A stretch of DNA of 64,000 nucleotides from Tenrec ecaudatus (GCF_050624435.1 NC_134546.1:39139501-39203500); one strand, 5' to 3'; counted from the stretch's first letter, positions 43,400 to 55,840 are shown. Notes: generated by a model not told the origin, from the sequence alone. Numbers and translations are program-made.

Positions 43400-45105
43400 T
43401 AGGCCACTCGTTTAAAGGAATGGCTTTTGGTCATCTCTTATTTTTGCTTTTTACACCCAAAGGAGAGCTACCAATGTTTCTCCAATAAGTGCACCTGAAA
43501 TTAATACTCAAAGAGCTTGGTTAATAGACATGAGCTGTATTCTTGTGCAAACTCAGACTCTTTTTATTTTTACTTCAAAATTTTAATCTGCCAGTGCTGT
43601 TAAGTTTCTACTGTGATGTGCAGAAACCAAGAGACTAGTGACGCTCAGAAAAGCAGGACGCTTCAGCCATGCTCGGTGATGGAGCCAGCACGCCTCACTG
43701 GGATGTAAAATTATTTATGAGGGGAACACCAAGCTGCACAGGCCATTGTTCTTGGAAAGGCGTGTCGTCAGTCAGTGCACAAACCGTTAGTGAAGACTAT
43801 GTGGGCCGTTCAGTCCCTGACCCATAGTGGGCCCATAGTGGACCCATAGTGGGCCAGCGAGCCCCCTCACAGCAGTCCTATAGCGCCAGAACTGCGGCTC
43901 AGCGTGGCAAGGCGGAGCACGACTGGGACAGACAGCCTCGGCTTTTTCCAGTGTGCACGGCCCACCTTGCGCTTGGCAGCCCAGTGCCTCTGCCATCGAG
44001 ATAACCAAGTCAAACCGAGTGGCTCAGCTTCCATCATAACAAGGTGGCTTACCTTTATTTTTCAAGGTACTTCGAGTCAGTCAGTCAGTCAGTCAGTCAT
44101 TCACCCTTTCTCCCAGGAGAATATTACCACAAAGTCCTAACCAGTGACACCATTTCATTGGATGTGATCGGTAGAGAGGAGAGAGAGGTGGGAGATGGAC
44201 CCGCATGCTGTCAAAGCTGTGTCTGATGAGTCCAAAGAACAATCCAAGACCAAAGGCAGAAGTAGAAAGTTCAGCAGAGGTTTGATTCCTTCCATGGATA
44301 AGCTAATTGCTAGTGATTGTTTTTCCTAGACATCATTGATAAAACCTTTATGATAAAAACAGCCAAGAGGAGGTATTTTTTTTTTAATTGACTCAGTAGG
44401 CCATATGGGGGAGGACAAAAAAATGAAAATTGATGTGCCACGTTCCCAGGAAGACACCCCAGGCCAAGATCCCCTAATCTTATGTGTGTCTGCCCCTAAT
44501 AATCAGTCGTTCCCGGAGGCAGACTACATCTTCCTGCCTTCCCAAATATCCAGGAGAGTGAGCGGGCCCCCTCCTTTCCCTGTAGTTGTCCTGTCTACCT
44601 TTGCAATTCAGTGGTCAAAACAGTGTGTGTAAAATACTCAAGATGGCTACTGGGCTGTTTGAAAGCATAAGATGGAAGGAATCAGGGCTTTCTCTGCAGG
44701 CTGCAAACTTTCAGAACAAATTCCTTTTGGTTTTAGGCATGAATGCGTTCCCTCTCCGTGATCAGAGATTGAGGTTGGCACAATGATGATCTACCTGGGG
44801 CTCATGGATGGTGGTCATGGCCGGCTCTCTAGACTCACAGTCCTGTTTTCCTGCCAGACACTACTGATTATTATTGTTGTTAGGTGCCGGCGAATCGGTG
44901 GCTGCTCCAGGTGTGACAGAAGGAAACACCGCCTGCTCCTGCGACGTCTTCACAGTTGCTCTTGTATTAGAGCCCATGTGGCAGCTGTCGTGTTGAAGCT
45001 CTTCCTCTTTTTTGCTGCCCCTCTACTTTACCAAGCAAGATGTCCTCCAGGGGTTGATGTTTCCTGGTAACATGCCTAAACTACATGTGACGAAGTCTTG
45101 CCATT
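43400..45105. other. Mixed sequence, no recognised gene or repeat
   Basis: Moderate GC. Holds a small tandem repeat of GGGCCCATAGTGG-like units (43,820-43,856) and an (AGTC)n run at 44,076-44,100. Frames of 60-95 codons lack coding character. Confidence 0.45.
44076..44100. repeat. (AGTC)n microsatellite
   Basis: Six AGTC units in a row. Confidence 0.95.
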
Positions 45106-45107
45106 CT

Positions 45108-45240
45108 TTTACTTCTTAGGGAGCAACGAATATTGAAAGTACCCTAGACTACTAAAAAACACACAAATCTGTCCTGGAAGAAGTACAGCCAAAATGCTCC
45201 TTCGAGGCAAGGCTGGTGAGACTTGGATACCATCTAGTTC
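45108..45240 (+). mobile_element. RTE LINE, internal fragment
   Basis: CGAATATTGAAAGTACCCTA, CACAAATCTGTCCTGGAAGA, ATGCTCCTTCGAGGCAAGGC; breaks off before the 3' tail. Confidence 0.8.
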
Positions 45241-45339
45241 TTAGTCAGTGAAATAGTTCCATCCCCGTTAACATCCCATCTTAACTCCCTGCCATGTTTG
45301 GCAAGCAGTAGTAAATGCTCTCTGTACATTTGCATTTTC

Positions 45340-45470
45340 TTGTCTTCTTATATAAATGAGGGCGTAAAATATTTGTCCTTGTATAATTGACTTGTTGTAC
45401 TCAGCGTCTTCCACGTTGTAGCATGTTTCAAGATTTCATTTCTCTGCTGAGTAGTATTCCATTTTTAGAA
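45340..45470 (-). mobile_element. Old L1 3' fragment, antisense
   Basis: GTACTCAGCGTCTTCCACGT, CATGTTTCAAGATTTCATTT and TGAGTAGTATTCCATTTTTA are typical antisense L1 3' UTR words. Confidence 0.65.
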
Positions 45471-45477
45471 TGGCCCC

Positions 45478-45688
45478 ACAGGGTTTCTCACTATCATAGA
45501 GTTAATTCTGACTCATAATGATCCTGTAGAGCAGAGTAGAACTGCCTCTTTGGGTTTCCAAGGCTCTGAATCTTTACAGAAGCAGAACGCCTTATCTTTC
45601 TCCTGTGGAGTTGCTGGTGGTTTGGAATTGCTGACCTTTTAGTTAGCAGCCCAGTGTGTAACTCACAACATCAGATGGTTCCTTACTC
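45478..45688 (-). mobile_element. AfroSINE
   Basis: First of three reverse copies in a row: GTTAATTCTGACTCATAATG, GGGTTTCCAAGGCTCTGAAT, GGAATTGCTGACCTTTTAGT. Confidence 0.85.
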
Positions 45689-45885
45689 ACTGTCACTGAG
45701 TCAGTTCTGATTCATAGCAACCCTGTGGACAGAATAAAACTGCCCCTGTGGGTTTCCAAGATTTTAAATCTTTACTGGCGTAGAAAGCCTCATTCGTTCC
45801 CACCTGAGCGGTTTGTGCTTTTGAACTGCTGTCCTTGTGGTTAACGCCCCATTGTGTAACCCACTACACCACCGAAGCTTTAAGT
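45689..45885 (-). mobile_element. AfroSINE
   Basis: Second of the row: TCACTGAGTCAGTTCTGATT, GTGGGTTTCCAAGATTTTAA, TGTGTAACCCACTACACCAC. Confidence 0.85.
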
Positions 45886-45998
45886 TCTACAGGAACAGAT
45901 CACCAAACCGTCCTTCTGCCAAGTTGCCGGATGAGTTTAAACTGCTCACCTTTTGGTTGGCATCTGAGTGCTTAACCATCGTGCTACCAGGGCTCCTT
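45886..45998 (-). mobile_element. AfroSINE head part
   Basis: Third of the row: GAGTTTAAACTGCTCACCTT, GAGTGCTTAACCATCGTGCT, ACCAGGGCTCC; its 3' half is missing, perhaps lost when the second copy arrived. Confidence 0.75.
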
Positions 45999-46004
45999 AA
46001 TTCT

Positions 46005-46890
46005 TTATTTGTCCTGGATATTTGAGTATAATGAGAGTCAAATATCAAATGATATTTGAGTATCATTAGTTTTATCTAATGATTGTTGATGCTTGTTGAT
46101 GTTTTCATTTTACTATGACATCAACCCCGCTAGTTCCAGCCAGCTCTCTTTCTTTAGTTTGTGATTTGACTATCATTTCAGTCCTCAGTCAAATTGACAT
46201 TGTAACCTGTTGGTGCTGGCGCACACTTTGGGACATATTTAAACACTACCTTTTGAGTGCTATTCAAAATTAGAGTCAATTTTTATAGGAAAGAACAAAA
46301 AAGTGACAAAGGGCATATGCCAGCCGTCTCTTCAGAAGTTTGCCAAACTTCCCACATTACATTTCTGCTGGCATTGTATTGGCTAGAATTCATTCCATGG
46401 CCACAAGGAAGGCAGAGAAATGCAATTCTTACTCTGGGTGGCTCTACCTGCTAATTAAATTATGAAAGAAAGAGAGAGCAGGTCGGCTGTCTCTCACTAG
46501 CAATCTACCTTGCTCCCCTGGCTAGGGGTGGCTGCTCTATGTCCCCCACTGTATGCTAGTAAGGCATTTAGGCTGTTGTATATTATTTGCCTTTCCTCTG
46601 TATTATGGATGTCTTAGATAATATGCTTTTTATGTTTATATCTTTAGCACCTTATATAAAATTTTAATACATGTGCTCATGAAATATTGCTTGAATGAGT
46701 TATAGACATTAGGAAGTTACTAGCAAAAATATCAGATGTAAGTGGAGGCAGTATTTAAAGTCCGATCCATAAGAACCAGATGTTGGTGACTTGTTCTCAT
46801 ACTTAATTTCTTTCTTTCTTTCATTTGAAAGATCTTATTACTCTGTGTTTACACACAATTTTTAAAATAATGCTTTTATTTTCTACAAGT
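46005..46890. other. No recognised feature
   Basis: AT-rich DNA. Contains a short inverted repeat TCAAATATCAAATGATATTT around 46,038-46,060 but no gene or named repeat. Confidence 0.45.
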
Positions 46891-46892
46891 GT

Positions 46893-48300
46893 TTTTTTTT
46901 TAATTTTTTATTGTGATTTGAGTGAAAGTTTACAGGGCAAATTGGTTTTCTATTCAAGAGTTCATGGACATTTTGTTTCACGACACTGATTGCATTCCCC
47001 TTAATGTAACAGTGCTCTTCCCACACCCTTCCGGTGCTTACCATTTCCCTCCTGCCCTCCGAGCTTTATCTCTGATCAGTCATTGATCGCCTGTGGTGGA
47101 TTGTTACCTCCTTGGTGGTACTGTTCACCTTTTGGATTGAGCTGAGTTCATTCTACATCCGAAGGACCATGGTTTCAGGGTTCCCACCATCCTCTGCCCA
47201 ACCAGTGAGCCTAGTCTTTTTTGTGATTTTGAGTTTTGTTCTACATTTTCCACACACTCTACCCAGGACTCTCTAGTGTGATCCTTTTCAGAGTGGTCAG
47301 TACTGGTTACTGGGCATCATCGAGTTCTTGAGACTCTTGATCATGGAGGTTGAGGTTAGCCCGTAGGGTTTTGCTATTTCCCTGTGTCTTTTTTTTTCTT
47401 CTCCTTTTTGCCCCCAGGGGGAGGGACCACTGGTTGCTCCTTCCTTGGATGAACACTTGCAAGCTCTTAAGACTCCAGCCACCACTCACCAACGTAGGAT
47501 GTAGAACATGGTCTTTGTGGACTATGTCGTGCTAGTTTTGACTTTGATGCCCCCCGAGTCTGTGGTTCAAAGCCCCCAGGTCCAGAGACTCATTTTCTCA
47601 GGGTGTTTAGTTATGGCTAAGAAGTTTACATACATACCTTCTCCCTACCCCCCCTCCCATTTGCTATAATCTGCATATGAATATATAAAGCACACACTAA
47701 TACATGTGTATGAATATCATTTGCCAAACTTATATATGGTTGTGAGCATCATCCCTTTCTTCTTTTCATACCTGTTTATCTCACTTTTCTGCCTGTGTAT
47801 TCACATGTGGGTCAGTGTTTTATTGCTGATTGGACAGGTTTTGTAGGTAGTAGCATTTACCTGTGTTAGCTCTGGTGCACCTATCCTCGTCTTCCTTTGC
47901 CTTAGTGATAATGTGCTCACCAACTCCGTACTGTGTATTGTCTTCCTCTCCATCCACATGTTTGTCTCTTGTCTGGTAGTGATTTTTCCTCTGCTCCCCT
48001 CCCCTCCCTGGTAATCATCAACTCATACTTTGTTCTGTATGGAAACCTTTCCTTCATTTTCTTTTATAATAGTTGACTCTTAAAATTTCACTCAGCATCA
48101 TGTCCTCTAGGTCCTTCCACTCTGAGGTGGTTGAGGAGTGTGTTCTTTTTAACGGTGGATGGTAGAGCCTTTGTGTGTATGTGCCGCAGGTGTTGTTGTC
48201 GTTCATCTTGTAGATGAGTGCTTAGGTTGTTTCCATCTCTTGCTAGTGTGACTAATGCTGCAGTGACCAGGCTGTGTGCCTGTTCGTGTCCCAACTCTGA
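46893..48300 (-). mobile_element. Afrotherian L1 3' UTR, long old copy
   Basis: The plus strand starts with poly(T) and TTTTTATTGTGATTTGAGTG, AAAGTTTACAGGGCAAATTG. It passes GAGCTTTATCTCTGATCAGT, CACTTGCAAGCTCTTAAGAC and CACTCAGCATCATGTCCTCT, and ends in TTAGGTTGTTTCCATCTCTT. The order and length suit an L1 3' UTR of an afrotherian subfamily also known from elephant. It is an older type than the TTGGGGGCTC copies. Confidence 0.8.
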
Positions 48301-48513
48301 TTTCTTTTCTTCTTTTTAAAAAATGTTTTATCTATTGTACCATAATAAGGAAAGCCAAAGTTAGCTTTTCTGGTCCATGATGAAGATACATGATCAAATG
48401 TCAATGGCGACACCTAGCTTGTAGCAGGTGTGGACACTTCCATATGTGCACGCACATATCAGAGTCTATACATCTCTATAGTGGGGGGATGGGCCTTTCT
48501 ACTCGTCAAGATT

Positions 48514-48668
48514 TTTTAAAAAATCATTTTATTGAGGGCTCACACAACTCTCATCACAATCCATACACCCATCCATTGTGTCAAGCACATTAGTACATTC
48601 CTTGCCCTCATCATTCTCAAAACATTTGCTCTCCACTTATCAGCTCCTCATTTTTCCCCCCTCCGCTA
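48514..48668 (-). mobile_element. L1 3' UTR fragment
   Basis: AAAAATCATTTTATTGAGGG, CTCATCACAATCCATACACC, TTATCAGCTCCTCATTTTTC. Confidence 0.82.
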
Positions 48669-48851
48669 ACTCTGATTGCTTTAGGCTCCACACCTGGACG
48701 AGGAATTACAGACTCAATGGTGTTTTCATTCTCAGCCTTTCAAGGAAGTGTCATACTGGTTTTCACAGTGGGTTGCACTCATAAGTGTTCTAAACAGCAA
48801 TAATGCCTTACTGTATTGTGATCGTAAAACTAAACCAAGAAAAAAAGCAAA

Positions 48852-49032
48852 ACGATTTTCCATCAAATTAATTCTGATTTCACAGTGGCCCCACGTGCTC
48901 CTGGATTTCAAGCTGTGACCTCTCAGAAGCAGATTGCCAGGCCTCTCTTCCAGGGTACCTCTAGATGGTGTCAAACTATCAGCTTTTCTATTGAGAGTCA
49001 GACACTTAACCGCTTGCATTCTCCAGAACTCC
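48852..49032 (-). mobile_element. AfroSINE, diverged
   Basis: CCATCAAATTAATTCTGATT, CAGAAGCAGATTGCCAGGCC, GAGAGTCAGACACTTAACCG, CAGAACTCC. Confidence 0.72.
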
Positions 49033-49042
49033 TTCTCCCCAC

Positions 49043-49198
49043 AAGTGGTGGTTCAAACCCAGCAGTCACTCTGCAGGAGAAAGACGAGGCTGTCAAATTC
49101 CATGAGAGTTTGCCGTCCTGGAAACCATCAGAAACAGTTCTATTGTGCCCCACAGGGTCAATATGAGTCTAAATCAGTTTTATTGCAAAGGGTTTTGG
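49043..49198 (+). mobile_element. AfroSINE, head truncated
   Basis: GTGGTTCAAACCCAGCAGTC, GCAGGAGAAAGACGAGGCTG, CCACAGGGTCAATATGAGTC. Confidence 0.8.
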
Positions 49199-49212
49199 TT
49201 ACCCAAACAAAC

Positions 49213-49410
49213 AGAGCCCTGTTGGTGATGTGTTTAGGTGCTCAACTGGTAACCAGAAGGTTAGCAGTTTAAACCCACCGGCTGTGCTACAGGAAAAAGA
49301 TGTGACAGTCTGCTTCCGGGAAGATTCACAGCCTTGGAAACCCTCTTGCAGGAGGGCCTACCCTTGTAGGGTCATTGAGTCAGAATCGACTTCATAGCAG
49401 TGGATTTGCT
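49213..49410 (+). mobile_element. AfroSINE
   Basis: GAGCCCTGTTGGTGATGTGT, GTTAGCAGTTTAAACCCACC, GCCTTGGAAACCCTCTTGCA, GAGTCAGAATCGACTTCATA. Confidence 0.88.
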
Positions 49411-49419
49411 ATGCCCAAT

Positions 49420-50525
49420 CACAAACCATATACTTACATAACTTTCTAAAACAGGGAAGATTCATAGTCACTCTTACCTAGTGCCTTTGTTAAGGAAGTA
49501 ACCGCTTCCTTCCCAGCCGTTTTCTTGCAGCATAACCTTGTCTTTTAAAATAAGTATGTTTTGCAACATATTACTCTGGTTTCAAATTTGGAAAGTGGAT
49601 AGAAGATTCGAATAAGAGGAAAGGGACTTTTTACAAGGAAAGACTAGATTTTGTTTTAACAGTCTCTGGGTTATGTACTGAAAGATCTTGGTAAATACAG
49701 TCTGTGAGTTCCATTTCTTTTGAACTAAAGGACATGAGAAAGAAACTATTTAGATAATCGCTCAGACGATTCCTTTAAGTGAGCTGTAGCATGGTGGTCT
49801 TGCTTTTACAAGATAGCCGTGGCAATGATGAGAAGGCGTTAGGATGAGTGGGCTAAGAGAAATTAACTCTATTCCTGCAGCTTAGCTTCCTTTGTTTCGT
49901 CTGTAAGTGAGTTCAGTAACTGTGAATACTTGAATATTAGTGCCTGATGCCTAGAGAAAGGCTCGGTTTGCCTCTCTCCCAGTAGATATCTAGTCCAATT
50001 TATCAATCAAATTTTGTTATTAAAACTCTCGTCGCCTTCAAATAGTTATCTGCCTTGGTAGTCTCCCATGTTCAGTGGTTTAAACAGAGTCCCCTAGAAG
50101 CGTTTCCATCGAGGTTGATTATTTGGTTAGTTTGGCAGAGTGGTGAGTCATGCTTCACTGACCCACCCCGGAGCCCAGCTGTGGATTTACTCAGTGCCCC
50201 AGGCCAATGCTGAAGCACCAGAATAGGACCTAGTCCCTTGGCTCAGAGTCCTTTAGTCTTTCATTTAAAAAAGAAAACTAGATGGATATAAATTTCTACC
50301 CTCTCCCTCAGTGTTTTGGGTTATAAGAAGTAGTATTTCTTATGCCGTCTCTTAAAACTTATATTTGAAGTGGTAAAATTGATATATGTGATATAATAGG
50401 GGGAAAAAGACTAAATTGTGGTGTTAACTGTAAAACCTTTCAGAGAAATTAATTTGGAGAAATTGGAACTTGATAGAGATGCTTAAAAAAAGAGGATTAA
50501 ATGGTGTAGGGAAAGTGGTGTGGTT
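49420..50525. other. No recognised feature
   Basis: AT-rich intron-like DNA without a convincing frame or a repeat I can name. Confidence 0.45.
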
Positions 50526-50529
50526 GAGG

Positions 50530-50800
50530 TGCTACTGAGTTGCCTGGAACTTGCAGGCTGGAGTAGAACTGCTGCTTGGGATTTCAGAGATAGTAAACCA
50601 TTAGCGAGTGGCTGGTGGGTTTGTTAGCAGCTTCCTGTGCAGTTCAGTGCACTGAGTTAATTTGGACTGACGGTGACCCTACATGCGGTTTCTGAGACAG
50701 TAAATCCTAACTGAAACAGAGTCCTCCGTCTTCGAAGGACCCACCAGCCTTTCAGTTAGCAGTCCACCGCTTACCAGATCGTATCACCAGATCGTATAAC
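50530..50800 (-). mobile_element. Two degraded AfroSINEs
   Basis: The first (about 50,530-50,650) has GAGTAGAACTGCTGCTTGGG and GAGTGGCTGGTGGGTTTG. The second (about 50,655-50,800) has CGGTGACCCTACATGCGGTT, TCTGAGACAGTAAATCCTAA and AGCAGTCCACCGCTTACCAG. Both are reversed and worn. Confidence 0.65.
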
Positions 50801-50827
50801 TCCGGTGGGATGAAGAACAACAAAATA

Positions 50828-51000
50828 GCCAAACTCCCTACTGTCTGCTCTTACTTAGAGCCCTGATAAGGCAGGGTAGAGCTGCCTCCTGTGAGATTCT
50901 GATATTGTAAATCTTTATGGAAATTGAAAGCCCATCCATCTCCCTCAGAGCAGCCGCCAGGTGTGAACTACTGTTCTTTCACTTAGCAGCCCAGCTCCTC
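50828..51000 (-). mobile_element. AfroSINE
   Basis: CTACTGTCTGCTCTTACTTA, GAGATTCTGATATTGTAAAT, CGCCAGGTGTGAACTACTGT, AGCCCAGCTCCTC. Confidence 0.78.
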
Positions 51001-51009
51001 TGGAATGGA

Positions 51010-52650
51010 GTCTGAGTTAGGGCTGGTCTTGAAGGAAAGGCAAAAGATGCTGGAGAAAATGGGTCTAGAAGATGAGAGGAGACTTAAGGCATTAAGGGAA
51101 TCTAGAAATGCGGTACTGGTAGTGAAAATGGAGAGAAAGGAAACATTTGAGAGAGATCATGAAGAAACTGTAGAATTAACATTGAATATAATGATGGATA
51201 AGTAGAAGAAAGGTAAAATCCTCTAGGTAATTTTTTTATCTAGGAAATTCAGTAGGCAGGTAGTATTAACATCCCAATTTGGGGAAGAGTGTTACTTTAA
51301 ATTTATACAGTGAATTTCAGGTGCAATGGAAAATAACATTGAAATGGAATTCCATGCTATTTATTAGTGGGGGGAAAATGTGTAGACCAGAAATATGTTT
51401 TCCATACACATCCAGCTCTTGAAAAGAAAAGAATTGGTCCCATGGTGAGGGCTAGGGGAGGGGGGCCTGTTTACTACTGTAAAGATAACAAAGGTCCCAC
51501 ATATCTCCTATGTGTAAACAACCTTAAAAACCTATGAACTGTCTTTATCATTAGCTTTTATGTTAATAATGATTGTCACACAACTGAGCTACAAAATGTG
51601 AAATCACATCCCTACTTTCTCATTTCTCTATCTTTGACCTGTGCTGGGGGAAAAGGACCCCAGATTCAAACATGTTTTATAGAAATGCTTTTATTGAGCT
51701 TTAAACAGTGCAAAGACAAAACAAACATCATCTAGATCAGAAACCAATAGCATGAGGAAGATGGAGGATGCAGGCTCAAGCCGCTGTTGCCCTTGTATAG
51801 ACTAGAGAACAAAGGACATGGAAGATGATGAGTGGCAGGTCAGAGGGTGGATAGGGGTCAGGGGAGTGGAGCAAGTCCATGGCTGGGATGTGTACATAAT
51901 TGCAGGTTGAAAAACAGGTTATGGATTGTTTCTGGTGGCATTTCTACATGGTGGAGGGATATGGCTTATGATTATGTGGTCCTGAGTCTTAGTCACCGGG
52001 ACCCCAACTTTCACCTAAATTAGAGCTAGCAGGCAGCTATTGGGGAAGCATTAAGCACACACTGGGGCAGGTCTCCTAGTTCTTGTGTGAGTAAGCCTGA
52101 GGGCAAAGTGCCCTCCCTGGGCTTGCCCCAGACTCCTCTAAGTATAGCCATGTTGCTGGTTTAGTGGCTAGCAAGCATTGGGGAAACAAATGGTGGCTGG
52201 ACTTACGTCAAGACTCAAAAATGGAGTTAGGACTCTGGCTGTAGACCTTAGCCTTCCAAGTACTCTAGAATTTAATGTGGCATTTTCTCTCTGACCTTAA
52301 TCACTGCTGGGGGAAGAGTTTTATTAAAGATGAAATTAACTCCCAACACGAAAGCTTTCCACAAAAAATTGACAAGGAAGAAGTTTTCTATTACTGAATA
52401 AGCATTAAACTAAAATGTAGGACATGGCAGGTAGTTTGCTAAAGAGATTGCAAGAAAGACAGAAGGGATTCTTAACCTTTCTATAGCATTGAGCTCATAG
52501 CTTCAAAACCACTCTTGAGTTTTCTAATATTTCTGGCTGACTAACACTGAGAACTCCCTACGTAGCGCTTTTCTGCCCCTGACTTGCTTTGTCTTCACAA
52601 GTTAGGGCTCTGAACTTCTTAGAACAGTCCCAGGAGGCAAACCCCAGCCC
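51010..52650. other. No recognised gene; repeat content uncertain
   Basis: A 66-codon frame at 51,005-51,205 is rich in E, K and R and would be helical (GLVLKERQKMLEKMGLEDER). It follows a SINE directly, has no splice signals I trust, and is probably chance. From 51,670 (TTTATTGAGC start) to 52,330 the sequence could be an old LTR or LINE, but I cannot place it. Confidence 0.35.
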
Positions 52651-52669
52651 AGCCCCTCTGGCCTTCTCT

Positions 52670-52950
52670 GACCCTGGTTAGTTTGGTTCAGTCGTTTGCT
52701 AGAACGATCCACCAAACTCAAGGTTAGGGGTATACTCAGTGTAACTCTTTACTACTACCGGAAACCAGTGTATATGAGGAGACTCACAGGGGAGATCATG
52801 GAGGGATTTTCCACAGGGAACTTCACAGCTCCAGAAACAGTCCAGGTCTTCCTCCATCAGTCAGGAGCTCAAAGGTAGCTGTAATAATTATTGGAATCTC
52901 ATTGCATATGCATGACTGGGGCCTTACTGCTGTCAGTGGTTGGTGCATAA
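52670..52950 (-). mobile_element. Possible ERVL/MLT2-type LTR, antisense
   Basis: GTCGTTTGCTAGAACGATCC, then AACTCTTTACTACTACCGG, GGAGCTCAAAGGTAGC and CTCATTGCATATGCATGACT resemble antisense blocks of MLT2-type LTRs (gtttgctagaatgactcaca; cattacataggcatgattga). It is a very old non-coding remnant. Confidence 0.4.
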
Positions 52951-53635
52951 TATGCATGCCTGCTTTTCATCCTATCTCCCTCTCCCCTTTTTCCTGAAGT
53001 CTGCCATCAAGTATGGTCCTTGGGCTACTGCTTCATTTGTATATATGTGTTGTCCGGCTGTTTTAGAAAAATAAGATAACTTGGATTTGGGGGGAATCCC
53101 AAGGACTATTTGAAGAAACCCAAGACAAATGACCAAATGGAGTTCTTTGCCCTCAAAGAAACAAGAGTAGCTAAAGAGATGAAATTCATAAATCACAGTG
53201 AGGGAACTGAAACTTTCACATACAGTTAAATAGCAATCTTGGAATTCAGATTGTCTTACTTTGCTAATACGATGCAGGATGGGGTCAAGAGTTCCAGTTG
53301 TTCAATAAATGATATTATTAACATTGTCTTGCAGTAGATAATTGTGGCAGGACAATGTCACATCAAGAAAATTTACATTCTTTAAAAAATAAATTTTTTT
53401 AAATTAAAAGAAAATGTATATTCTTAAATATTAAATTAAATATTGAATTGTGAATCACTGAATTTTAACTATGTAAGAGACAGTATAATTTCATAACACT
53501 TAATCTACCAGTATGTAATTGTTTCATGTTTTCTTCTGTAGAACTTTTAGTTGGATTTGCTGTGCCAAATATTTGTGGCTTGCTTTCTTGAAATGATTAT
53601 TTTTGTAGATTAAAAATAAAACAAAACAAAACACA

Positions 53636-53735
53636 GAACTCACTGCTCCTGAGCCAGTTCCAACCCATAGTGACCCTATCGGAGCAGAACTGCCCGTGTG
53701 TTTCGGAGGCTGTCCGTGTTTACAAGAACAGATAT
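53636..53735 (-). mobile_element. AfroSINE 3' part
   Basis: AACTCACTGCTCCTGAGCCA, CCCATAGTGACCCTATCGGA, GTTTCGGAGGCTGTCCGTGT. A small AGATATAATC tandem repeat follows (53,730-53,762). Confidence 0.72.
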
Positions 53736-53994
53736 AATCAGATATAAACAGATATAATCAGTAGAAAAAACTTGATAAAGATATATTTCTATTATCTATA
53801 TTTCTATGACAATCGGATCACAAAATTGTCTTAAGATTAGATCTTATAGTGAATGAATAAGGGAAAATAATTAGTGAAAGTAAATAATAGTTTAGTACAT
53901 AGGTTCCCAAACTTACTTGGTTTCCCCCTTTTCAGGAAAAATAAAAGTATTCAGAATCCCTGGCAATTAGAAACTTGTATAACACAGTCCATAC

Positions 53995-54196
53995 CAAACC
54001 AAATTCACTATCAAGTCAATGCCAACTCATAGTGACCCTAGAGGAAAGGGTAGACTGCCCCTGTGAGTTTCTGAGGCTGTAACGCTATGGGAGTCGAAAG
54101 CCTCGTCTTTGTCCTTCAGAGTAACTGGTGGTTTCGAACTGCTGATCTTATGGTTAGCAGCCTAACATGTAACCACTATGTCACTAGGGCTCCTAA
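53995..54196 (-). mobile_element. AfroSINE
   Basis: CTATCAAGTCAATGCCAACT, CTGTGAGTTTCTGAGGCTGT, GGTGGTTTCGAACTGCTGAT, CACTAGGGCTCC; full length. Confidence 0.88.
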
Positions 54197-54649
54197 TCTA
54201 TAATCCAGGACAAAGTGTAGGTACTGCTTTTGCAGCCACCCCCTGAATTGTACCAGTGCCATCCCCACCCCCTAAGGAACGGCCCACTTTGGGGAACTCT
54301 GCTTTAGTATGAGGGTGAAATGTCACATACTGCAGTATTAGGTTTTGCATGAGGTATCTGTTAATAGCGCTATGCCAAGAACAATTGGTTTTTGCTTTTT
54401 TTTTTGTTCTCTCTCACACATATGGCTCTTCTGCTCCTTTCCATTTTCTTTTTATTGTGAAACAACATATGCCATATTCCATGTGTCCTTCTGACGCACA
54501 GGGACCCTTGTACAGCAGAATGAATCCACTGCTCCTCTTGCACCATCCATCCTCACAACAGACCTGCTTTTGAACCCATTGTTGGCAGCCACCGGCTCAG
54601 GGCCAATCGCAGTGAGGGTGTTTTCCCTGGACCCTGACACTTGACTGTC

Positions 54650-55685
54650 CCACGCATGATGGCCTTCCCCAGGAACTGTTCTCTTCGGAGAATATATCCA
54701 AAGTGCATAAGAGGAAGACTCACTTAGCTTTGCTTTTGAGGCACATTCTGGTTATACTCCTATGGCAGCCCATGGTTTGTTCCATGTTCTTCACCAACAC
54801 ATCCTGCAGATGCCTCAGCTCTGCCTCGTCTTCCTTGTCCGATGCCCTGCTGTCACTCACATAGTAGGCATTTGAAAACAGCTGGTTTTGGTCTGAGGTG
54901 CTGACATCTTTGCTTTTTAACAAGCAACCCCCTTACCCTGCTAAACCCCTACATCCCCCTTCCTGGGCACTCCTTCCCATCCCAGCCCCTGGTGCTTTCT
55001 CGGTTACTGCCCCCACCCCCCCAAAACAAAAATCACTAGGCCTACTCACCCTGGATATTGCCCCAAGCAAGACCACCTTTTCCAAACCATAGAGCACTGC
55101 TTTGAAGGAAAGACCCCTGTCTCCTTCCCCTCGTGCCCCTTAGCCTCTTCAACTTGGCAAGGCAAAGTGACCTTTTAAAGAGGCTTTTTGCAGCACATTT
55201 GGCCGCTGTCGTTTGATTTCTTGAGTGCTGCTTCCTTGGATTGATTGTGGCACCAAGTTACAGGACATTCTTGACAACTTCAGTCTTTCTTCCATTTGTC
55301 ATGATGTTGTTTGTTGGTCTTGTGAGGATTTTTGTTTTCTTTGTGTTGAAGTGTAGTTCATACAGCTATGGTTGTTGATCTTCATTAGTAAATGCTTTAA
55401 GTCCACTTGGCTTTCATGAACCAAATTTATTCATCTGCACATGCCAGGTTATTACAAAGTCTTCTATCAATCCTGGTTGGCCAAGTCCTCCGCCAGTCCT
55501 GATGGGTCTTCTCCACATAGCATAGCTTCTTGACTGATTTGCTCAGCACACAGATGGGATAAAGGTGGGAAAGGATGCAACCCTGATGCACGCTTTCCCT
55601 GACTTCAAGCTGTACATTATCCACTAGCTCTATCAGAGTGAATGCCTCGTAGTTTCTGTACAGGATTCACCTTAACATCGTTGTC
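54650..55685 (-). mobile_element. RTE LINE, about 1 kb, antisense
   Basis: The minus-strand frame 55,427-55,624 keeps VRESVHQGCILSHLYPICVL, the RTE palm motif. Further 3' the plus strand shows CACATAGTAGGCATTTG and GTAGTTCATACAGCTATGG. It is heavily decayed and ends near 54,650. A second stretch between 54,900 and 55,240 fits the family less well and may be foreign. Confidence 0.65.
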
Positions 55686-55689
55686 TTTC

Positions 55690-55840
55690 CAAGTTTTTTA
55701 TTAATTCTAATCATTTATTTGTAGGTCATGCCAGATTTTCTAAATAATGTCACATAAGAACAGTGCGTTTTGTTTCTTTACTGTGTACAGTTTATAAAGT
55801 TCATCTGTGCCTTTAGTTACTTATTTCCCCCTATTCTGTT
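55690..55840 (-). mobile_element. Possible L1 ORF2 fragment, antisense (left of the minisatellite)
   Basis: TTTTTTATTAATTCTAATCA, TTTGTAGGTCATGCCAGA and TCTGTGCCTTTAGTTACTTA look like antisense L1. It may be continuous with the L1 on the other side of the minisatellite. Confidence 0.4.

Noticed and set aside
51005..51205. 66-codon charged, helical frame as a possible exon
   Set aside because: It has no clear splice sites, starts at the edge of a SINE and has no homologue that I know.
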